From Candidatus Opimibacter skivensis (GTDB taxonomy: Bacteria; Bacteroidota; Bacteroidia; Chitinophagales; Saprospiraceae), in contig JADKHH010000033.1 in assembly GCA_016721905.1 (NCBI GenBank), positions 341,001 through 405,000 on the forward strand: a stretch of 64,000 nt of DNA, read 5' to 3'. Positions 57,010 to 64,000 of this stretch are shown here, one piece after another; position 1 is the stretch's first letter, and every line of letters starts with the position of its first letter. Position numbers and translations under genes: made by a program. Below the pieces are notes generated by a model that did no database searches, was not told the DNA's origin, and saw nothing but the letters and a program-made list of their open reading frames with translations.

Positions 57010-59253
57010 ATGACAAACCTATCCGCTACCAGATTTTTGCTGTTGTTCTTATTGGCCCTTTCTTTTTCCAACTGTAAAAAAGAAGCGTCAACAGATTCCA
57101 CTTTGACCACCGAAACCGATACCCGGCAATTGGTCAAGGAAGCATACGCTCGTGTCAATCCGATGATGATTCAGGCCACCTTCAATGCTGAACGCGTTGC
57201 CATCATGAAAAACATGCTGGATAATGAAACGGATCCAGGGAAGAAAATCAACCTTGAACTAGAATATGCTTTCGAGCTTTTAAAGGTTGGAAAATCACTT
57301 GAATCCTTGAAACAATACGAATCAACATATAGTACGATTGTCAATAATAAGATTGCCCTTGATCCGATGACCAGGCGAAATCTCTACTTTGTCATCGGCA
57401 TGGCCTATCTGCGGCATGGTGAAATCGAAAATTGCGTTCAAAACCATAATCATGAGTCCTGTTTCATCCCTATACGAGGGGAAGGAGTTCATCAGTTGCA
57501 AGTAGGTTCACGAAAAGCCATTGTTCAGTTTGAAACCATATTAAAAGAGTTTCCTGATGATCTTGAAGCTAAGTATCTGCTCAACCTTGCCTATCAGACC
57601 TTGGGCGAATATCCTGATAAAGTGCCCGCAGCCTGGCGCATAGATCCATCCTGGTATACCAATAAAGTCAAGATCAAACGTTTTGAGGATATTGCTCCAA
57701 TACTCGGTATCAACCGGAACACCCGTGCGGGAGGGGTGGTGATGGAAGACTTTACAAACGATGGTTGGCTTGACATCGTTGTGACCTCATGGAATCACAA
57801 TGACCCTACCCTGTTTTATCTCAATAACGGGGATGGTACATTCTCAGACAAATCAGCAGAAACAGGACTCATCGGACATCTGGGGAGCCTGCATCTCAAC
57901 CAAACCGACTTCAACAATGATGGCTGGATGGATCTGTACATCATGCGGGGTGCATGGTATATGAAGCAAGGGGACATCCCAAATACACTTTTGATGAATA
58001 CAGGTAAAGGTACATTTGTGGATGTGACCATTAAAGCTGGCCTTACCCATCATGCAGGAACCCAGGCTTCTGCATGGGCTGATTTCAATCTTGATGGTTG
58101 GCTTGACCTGGTTGTAGCCAATGAATCTATCGGCGATTACAGACGGGGAATTGATCTATATATCAACCAGCAAAACGGCACTTTTACGCATGAGTCTGCC
58201 GCCTACGGCCTTACCCAGAATGAATTTTTTAAAGGATGCGTAGCAGTGGATGCCAATAACGACCGTTATCCGGATATCTATTTTTCCAGCCTGACCAATG
58301 GAAACATGCTCATGATCAATCAGGGATTTAAAGGTGAGAAAGCTTTCCTTCCTGCAGGACCGACAGCCAATGTCAAGGCACCCATGTCCAGCTTCCCATG
58401 CTGGAATTTCGACTATGACAATGACGGGAATGAGGACCTTTTCGTATCAGCCTTTTCCAATGACAAATCACCAGCTATCATGTGGATGCAGGATCATGTT
58501 GGTAAAACCGATAAAACTTTCTTACCTAAATTGTACCATAACAAAGGGAACATGGTATTTGAGGATGTAAGTGATCAGATGGGGCTCAATGAAGTGGCCT
58601 ATACGATGGGATGTAGTTTTGGGGATATCAATGTTGACGGTTTCCTGGATTATTATCTGGCTACGGGAAATCCCCTGTATCAAAGCCTGGTCCCCAATAA
58701 AATGTATCTCAATATAGAAGGCCGCAAATTTGAAGATGTGAGTTATAGTGGCGGTTTTGCAAATATTCAAAAAGGCCACGGTGTGAGTTTCGGGGACTGG
58801 GATCATGACGGTGACGAGGACCTTTATGCTGTTATTGGTGGTGCATACGACGGAGACTTTTTTTACAATTGTTTTTTCGACAACCCAAATGAACATAACA
58901 ACAACTGGGTGGTATTGAAACTTGAAGGGACTAAAGCCAACAAAGCTGCTGTTGGAGCCCGGGTGACTATTTCCACCCAGGAAAATGGAAAAGAAAGAAA
59001 AATCTGCAGGACAGTTACATCAGGTGCATCTTTTGGAGCTAACAGCCTTGCTCTGGAAGTTGGACTTCGAAAATCTACGACTATCAATAGCGTAACCGTT
59101 CAATGGCCTTGTAAAGAATGTCCTGTGGAAGAATTCAAGGGAATGGAAATCAACAAGGCATATGGTATTGTTCAAGGCACATCAGCACCGAAACCACTTG
59201 AGTACAATGCTGTCAAGCCTACTGCTTCAAAAGGACAGCATCAAATCCATTGA
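57010..59253 (+). CDS. CRTAC1-type ASPIC/UnbV lipoprotein, copy 3
   Basis: The lipobox is LLALSFSNC. The TPR-like part carries LRHGEIENCVQNHNHESC and the propeller has DFTNDGWLD, DFNNDGWMD, DYDNDGNED, DINVDGFLD and DWDHDGDED loops. The ASPIC/UnbV domain ends VQWPCKECPVEEFKG. The protein is 747 residues and intact. The ATG at 57010 is preferred over the open frame from 56947 because it begins the lipoprotein signal just after the -7 element. It is closer to copy 1 than to copy 2 over most blocks judged by eye. It is convergent with a TlpA-like gene 38 bases away. Confidence 0.88.
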   Translation: MTNLSATRFLLLFLLALSFSNCKKEASTDSTLTTETDTRQLVKEAYARVNPMMIQATFNAERVAIMKNMLDNETDPGKKINLELEYAFELLKVGKSLESLKQYESTYSTIVNNKIALDPMTRRNLYFVIGMAYLRHGEIENCVQNHNHESCFIPIRGEGVHQLQVGSRKAIVQFETILKEFPDDLEAKYLLNLAYQTLGEYPDKVPAAWRIDPSWYTNKVKIKRFEDIAPILGINRNTRAGGVVMEDFTNDGWLDIVVTSWNHNDPTLFYLNNGDGTFSDKSAETGLIGHLGSLHLNQTDFNNDGWMDLYIMRGAWYMKQGDIPNTLLMNTGKGTFVDVTIKAGLTHHAGTQASAWADFNLDGWLDLVVANESIGDYRRGIDLYINQQNGTFTHESAAYGLTQNEFFKGCVAVDANNDRYPDIYFSSLTNGNMLMINQGFKGEKAFLPAGPTANVKAPMSSFPCWNFDYDNDGNEDLFVSAFSNDKSPAIMWMQDHVGKTDKTFLPKLYHNKGNMVFEDVSDQMGLNEVAYTMGCSFGDINVDGFLDYYLATGNPLYQSLVPNKMYLNIEGRKFEDVSYSGGFANIQKGHGVSFGDWDHDGDEDLYAVIGGAYDGDFFYNCFFDNPNEHNNNWVVLKLEGTKANKAAVGARVTISTQENGKERKICRTVTSGASFGANSLALEVGLRKSTTINSVTVQWPCKECPVEEFKGMEINKAYGIVQGTSAPKPLEYNAVKPTASKGQHQIH

Positions 59254-59291
59254 TGACTATTAATATTATAAAAAGTGATTACAGCTCCAGG

Positions 59292-60469
59292 TTAAAGCCG
59301 TGCATCCAAAAATGCCGCAACTTTTTCATAGAGTTGTTCACTAAATCCCTCTTCCATAAATACAACCTGATAATCTTTGTCTAAGACCAACAAGGTTGGA
59401 TAGGCATTCACGCCGAGCTCAGTAGATACGGCAGGATCCACCATGATCGGGGGATATTCCATGAGGTTGTTTTTAAAGAACTTTTCAAGGCGGGCTTTGC
59501 TTTTTACTTCATCATCAATCATATTGATCCCATATACAGCAACGCCTTTATCCTTGTAGTCCCTATATAGCTTATTCACTGAAGGAATCCCCTTGATACA
59601 TGGGTAGCAGGAGGAATACCAGAAATCCAGGATAATAAAATTAGTTTTTATATCCGCTAACTTGAAAGCTTCGTCCTTATTATATGGCTTACCTGCCAAT
59701 AATGAGTAATCAAAAGCATTTTGTTCTTCCTCATACATAGTATCCGTTATAAATTGTTCAACATGTTGAAAGTTGGATTCAAAAGTGATATCCAACTTTT
59801 CAACAACGGAATCGTATCCATAGCTGACATCCTTGAATAACCAATTGGTGTACTGCTCATTTTCCTGAAAAAAAGCAGAATACATTCTGTTCCTGACTAA
59901 ATACTCAAGTGTATCTATTGCCATAAAGACGGTCTGGTTTTGAATAACATCTTCATCCGGAAGTTTAAAGAAAATACCCAGGCATGGCCAACCTCCAATT
60001 ATGGTATCTACAAAAGCTGACTTAATATCTGGGTTCTGCAGAAAACCCTTTGGTCCTTGACTCCTCTTTAGAAAACCATAATCTAAAAAGTTATCTTTTT
60101 TACGAATGCATAGGGCTTGTCGGCTATATCTGCAATGGTCAATGTAGAATCCTGCAAAACCGCTCTCATCACCTGGCTTCCATTATACCCGTACCACAGG
60201 GAGTCTCCCACCTGGATACTAAAATGACCTCCAAAAAGTGTATCAGGCAAAATTCTTACTAACTCCACTTTTGCCGAATACGACTGAGTGTCTTCATCGC
60301 TAAAGCCCTTAAGTTTTAGTTCCATCACATATGACATTGACTCAAAACCGTTTCGCTTCTCAATAAACTTATCAAGAATGACATTGTATCTAGTCTGGGC
60401 ATAACCAGAAAGAACGAAGATGATTTGCAAGAAAATACAAATGGATCTTTTGTATGAAAGTGGATTCAT
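59292..60469 (-). CDS. TlpA/ResA-like exported thioredoxin (one frameshift)
   Basis: A signal peptide ends VLSGYAQ. A long N-terminal domain of about 230 residues, with no named family, precedes a C-terminal thioredoxin fold: FIILDFWYSSCYPCIKGIPSVNKL with the CYPC active site, GVAVYGINMID and the cis-proline loop NAYPTLLVLDKD. This layout is common in Bacteroidota TlpA-family reductases. A run of six A (minus strand, near 60097) appears one base short: the first frame ends KKITF-stop, while one more A gives VKKDNFLDYGF and a continuous 390-residue protein. It lies next to the CRTAC1-type array, whose members contain conserved cysteine pairs, so a thiol-handling link is possible but unproven. 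Confidence 0.78.
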
Positions 60470-60564
60470 AACGTGAGGTTTAATCGTTCAACAGAAAACT
60501 AAAATATGCAGGGTATTACTTTGTATTACCCTGCATTTATTAATAGTTATGTCAATTCATCATA

Positions 60565-61029
60565 CTACCAGAGCGTAATCACGACCTTCGATGTCATGTC
60601 ACATTGATAATCTGGCTGCTTCGGATTATCCTCGCATACACATCTCACTTTCCATTTAGTGACCACAGGAATACAGGCTGCACAATTCGAACCATGGCAG
60701 GTTACTTCAATGCCAGGTCCTCCAACAGCCTTGAGGGATGAACCCTCCGCCTGTAACTCAACCGCTTTTCCTGATACTGGATCATTTCCAATTCGCCCGA
60801 TCAAAAAGTATTTTCCGGTTTCAGGCTCCAGGTCTATGTATACACCAGAGACCGTAGCAGCATCAGAAAGGCCTGCTTTCAGCACCCTTGTCGCATCCGC
60901 CAGATTGGTGACCGTTGGCTTGCCCTTTATCAATGAACCTACCACAACTACCTGAGCGAAAACTCCTGTGGAAATCAAACAAGCAAGAATAAATCCTATG
61001 CCTGCTTTCAAAAAATAATTGTTTTTCAT
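60565..61029 (-). CDS. Small secreted cysteine-rich protein
   Basis: The protein has 154 residues with a signal peptide ending STGVFAQ. The mature part is beta-rich (VSGVYIDLEPETGKYFLIGRIG), and its last third has six cysteines (TCHGSNCAACIP, RCVCEDN, YQCDM). No family is recognised. The cysteines suggest disulfides formed outside the cytoplasm. The neighbouring genes are a TlpA-like thioredoxin and another small secreted protein with a few cysteines on the same strand, but spacers of about 95 and 320 bases make a single operon uncertain. Confidence 0.65.
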   Translation of the reverse strand: MKNNYFLKAGIGFILACLISTGVFAQVVVVGSLIKGKPTVTNLADATRVLKAGLSDAATVSGVYIDLEPETGKYFLIGRIGNDPVSGKAVELQAEGSSLKAVGGPGIEVTCHGSNCAACIPVVTKWKVRCVCEDNPKQPDYQCDMTSKVVITLW

Positions 61030-61346
61030 GATGAAGTTATTAAAAATTTACTTCCGATGCGTCCGGCACACGGAAGCGATATCCTACTTCTTTTTCAAGC
61101 GGTTTTCGGTTGCCCGCTACGCTATGGAGAGGTCTTCATTCCCGGCGCCAGGAGATCCGACCTGATAGAGCCACTTTTTGAGCTATCAGCCGTCAGCTAT
61201 CAGCTATCAGAAGCCAGTTGTTAGTGCCAATGTTGCATTTAATTGATTGCTATACATTCAAAAGATATCCCTAAGTAAACTTGAATAGTATCCATGGCCA
61301 AAGTCCGTCGATCACCTCTGAGAGCTGATAGCTGACGGCTGTTAGC
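61030..61346. repeat. Inverted pair of AGCTATC heptamer tracts
   Basis: AGCTATC, AGCCGTC, AGCTATC, AGCTATC heptamers at about 61181-61210 face GAGAGCT, GATAGCT, GACGGCT, GTTAGCT at about 61318-61347. The arms are close to 30 bases and pair almost completely. The right arm touches the stop codon of the next gene. The sequence from 61030 to 61180 shows no feature. Confidence 0.75.
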
Positions 61347-61766
61347 TTACTTGATATTCATCACCAGATTATTGCATCCCTCGATGAGCAGGTCACCTTT
61401 GCGCAGTGATTGCATTGCACCAGTGTTCCTGAGGTCATAAGTCCAGACTCCAACGCGTGCTTGCAGTGCACATTCCTTGCCGGCAGGCAGGATGACCACT
61501 TCTCTTTTTTCTGCTGAGATCCTGTGTTCCAGGTAGACGGTAATGGAATTGGCCGATGCATTTTCGATACACAGATTGGCGTATTTCCCTTTACATCCGG
61601 TGTCTTTGTCGACATCCTTTTTTCCACTGAGGGCTTTGACTAATTCGACGATCAGTTTTCCGCCTTCGATCACCTGATCGGTCGACCCTGTTGTGGACTG
61701 TCCATTGGAGTGATCGCTGATGCAAAAGGCTATGCATAGCATGATAATGCCAGACTTCATTTTCAA
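61347..61766 (-). CDS. Small secreted protein of unknown function
   Basis: The protein has 139 residues with a signal peptide ending DHSNGQ. The mature part contains GGKLIVELVKAL and a beta-rich segment (NLCIENASANSITVYLEH ... REVVILPAGKECALQ), with three or four cysteines (DTGCKGKYANLC, KECALQ, EGCNN). No family is recognised. It is transcribed divergently from the XRE regulator, with about 150 bases between the starts. Confidence 0.65.
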   Translation of the reverse strand: MKMKSGIIMLCIAFCISDHSNGQSTTGSTDQVIEGGKLIVELVKALSGKKDVDKDTGCKGKYANLCIENASANSITVYLEHRISAEKREVVILPAGKECALQARVGVWTYDLRNTGAMQSLRKGDLLIEGCNNLVMNIK

Positions 61767-61914
61767 CTGGTTTTAGTTAACACCATTTCACAAACTGCGG
61801 TGAAGAAAATCTGTGAAATGAAAAAAATGAAAATTTCTTCTTTCAAAATTGAAGGGTAATCCTTAAATTTCCTATCGGAAAACAGAATACTTCATCAGTT
61901 AAACAGATAATCTT

Positions 61915-62289
61915 ATGCGCTATTCAGATAAGATCGGAAAAGATATCCGGTCTGTTCGCGAAGCCAAAGGATACTCCCAGGAATACATGGCAGAGATGCT
62001 GGACATGGTACAGTCCTCGTACGCCAACCTGGAGTCGGGCAAATCGTCGATGAGTGTCGATCGGTTATTGCATATTTGTGATATCCTGCACATGGATGTG
62101 CATGGGTTGCTGGACCGAGCCGGGACCATGGCGCTACCTCAACAACAGCTTTCGGTCCACATGGAGAAAATGAATGCAACTATGCATCCGGAGGTGATTC
62201 ACCTCTATTCAGAACTTATTGCAGAAATGAAAAGTGAGATTGAATTTCTCCGCGGCCTGGTCAGCCGGAAAGAAGAAAGGAATATCTAA
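61915..62289 (+). CDS. XRE-family transcriptional regulator
   Basis: The protein has 124 residues. An N-terminal Cro/C1-type helix-turn-helix (about residues 7-62) reads IGKDIRSVREAKGYSQEYMAEML, then SSYANLESGKSSMSVDRLLHICDIL. A C-terminal helix with EMKSEIEFLRGLV looks like a short coiled coil for dimerisation. The adjacent divergent secreted gene is the obvious candidate target. Its stop overlaps the convergent membrane-protein gene by 4 bases. Confidence 0.85.
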   Translation: MRYSDKIGKDIRSVREAKGYSQEYMAEMLDMVQSSYANLESGKSSMSVDRLLHICDILHMDVHGLLDRAGTMALPQQQLSVHMEKMNATMHPEVIHLYSELIAEMKSEIEFLRGLVSRKEERNI

Positions 62290-62555
62290 ACGGTGCCCTT
62301 ATTGCGCATCCGCCAAAGGGAAATAATCATACGGAAGGGGAGAATAATGCCGGTGATGATACCGCCGACACCAAAGAAGATCATCTCATTCTTGATATAC
62401 TCTATGATGCGTGTTTGCTTGGTGACATGAAGGTGGTTGACGAGTGTTTGGAGGCCCCTTTCGTCGACATAATTTCGAAAATCGCTAAGGGCGGTGCTCA
62501 TGACGAAAAAGAAAATGACGGCACTAAGGATGATAGCGACCTTGATCCATTTCAT
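62286..62555 (-). CDS. Small membrane protein
   Basis: The protein has 89 residues with two hydrophobic segments (IKVAIILSAVIFFFVM and FFGVGGIITGIILPF). No family is recognised. The frame is open upstream of the ATG at 62555 and reads a hydrophobic FLPITF-type stretch into the rRNA terminator, so the true N-terminus could lie a little further upstream. It follows the rRNA operon terminator and converges with the XRE gene. Confidence 0.5.
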   Translation of the reverse strand: MKWIKVAIILSAVIFFFVMSTALSDFRNYVDERGLQTLVNHLHVTKQTRIIEYIKNEMIFFGVGGIITGIILPFRMIISLWRMRNKGTV

Positions 62556-62602
62556 GCGGGCGATGAAGGTGATGGGGAGGAAAAAGATATAGCGGGTAAA
62601 GG

Positions 62603-62636
62603 AAAAAAAAGCCCTGCAGTTTGCACTACAGGGCTT
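62603..62636 (-). terminator. Terminator of the rRNA operon
   Basis: On the minus strand AGCCCTGTAGT pairs with AGCCCTGCAGT's complement (one G-T style mismatch) around a 4-base loop, followed by eight T residues, just downstream of 5S rRNA. Confidence 0.85.
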
Positions 62637-62647
62637 AGTTGTAAAGA

Positions 62648-62757
62648 TAGGCAGCTACCTACTCTCCCACCTTGCGGCAGTACCATCGGCGTGAAGGGGC
62701 TTAACTTCTCTGTTCGGAATGGTAAGAGGTGGATCCCCCTTGCTATAGCCACCATTT
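62648..62757 (-). rRNA. rrf: 5S ribosomal RNA
   Basis: The minus strand reads TGGTGGCTATAGCAAGGGGG at the 5' end, the central CCATTCCGAACAGAGAAG block and the 3' GGGAGAGTAGGTAGCTGCC that closes helix I with the 5' end. The length is about 110 bases. It follows 23S rRNA with a spacer of about 170 bases that holds no tRNA. Confidence 0.93.
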
Positions 62758-62929
62758 GATCTTTGTGTGACTCAAAAAGTTGTCCATGGGACGGACTCCG
62801 GAGTCACACTAATCATTGGCGAAACCATATAAGGATTTCACTTATTAGTTAAAAAAAGGATGGGGATTGTCGATTCATTATGTGTCGACGAGACACATGA
62901 ATTTACTCATATGAAGTATCTTAAAAAAA

Positions 62930-64000
<1,071 letters not shown>

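Noticed and set aside
62415..62759. Plus-strand open frame of 114 residues
   Set aside because: It runs across the complement of the small membrane protein, the rRNA terminator and 5S rRNA.
62761..62929. tRNA gene in the 23S-5S spacer
   Set aside because: No cloverleaf, TTCGA arm or CCA end can be made out.

Overview
The window looks like a chromosomal segment of a Bacteroidota bacterium, most likely a Saprospiria-type lineage. The reasons are several secreted proteins ending in type IX secretion (T9SS) sorting domains, TAnnTTTG promoter elements close to start codons with no clear Shine-Dalgarno sites, a porphyromonad-type deiminase, a GSCFA protein, tandem CRTAC1/ASPIC-UnbV lipoproteins, and Bacteroidota-style rho and rnpA genes. 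No prophage, integrase, transposase, CRISPR array, tRNA or secondary-metabolite cluster was seen. Most genes are housekeeping or envelope genes.

Layout. 1-3814 (minus): the front part of a very large secreted protein built from units of about 430 residues, running off the left edge. 4.1-8.8 kb: an OmpR-type response regulator, a triplicated 133-bp structured repeat, an EF-G-like GTPase and a secreted glutaredoxin-fold protein. 9-12.3 kb (minus): a small secreted protein, rnpA, rpmH and rho. 12.5-15.3 kb: serS, a YugP-type zinc peptidase and frr. 15.5-21.3 kb: an S9 peptidase, a GbsR/MarR regulator, a rhomboid protease, a GSCFA protein and a YghZ-type aldo/keto reductase. 21.4-24.1 kb: a DUF4197 lipoprotein, folB and gcdH. 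24.3-26.4 kb: two tandem paralogs of a secreted domain, one fused to OmpA. 26.4-30.2 kb: aroA and phoH facing an ABM-domain gene and aroB. 30.2-38.3 kb: PBP1A, a HEAT-cyclophilin lipoprotein, gcvT, a DUF1015 gene and an amidohydrolase. 38.5-51.2 kb: a deiminase, two T9SS cargo proteins and a decayed third, queG, a retropepsin-like protease, pcrA/uvrD and a GT2 glycosyltransferase. 51.7-62.6 kb: an AhpD-like protein, three tandem CRTAC1-type lipoproteins, a TlpA-like thioredoxin, two small secreted proteins, an XRE regulator and a small membrane protein. 62.6-64.0 kb (minus): the rRNA operon terminator, 5S rRNA and the 3' part of 23S rRNA.

Two themes cut across the window. First, the intergenic spaces are full of short tandem words of 7-9 bp in several unrelated families, often starting right after a stop codon, plus perfect palindromes and multi-arm inverted-repeat units. 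One cluster of these words sits inside queG, in frame but with two stop codons. They resemble the heptameric STRR repeats of filamentous cyanobacteria. Second, nine single-base indels, most in or next to homopolymers, break otherwise intact genes, including the normally essential rho. Consensus sequencing error is the simplest explanation for most of them, so those genes are annotated as full-length with a frameshift. The remnant at 49788-51240 has mixed lesions and is treated as a true pseudogene.
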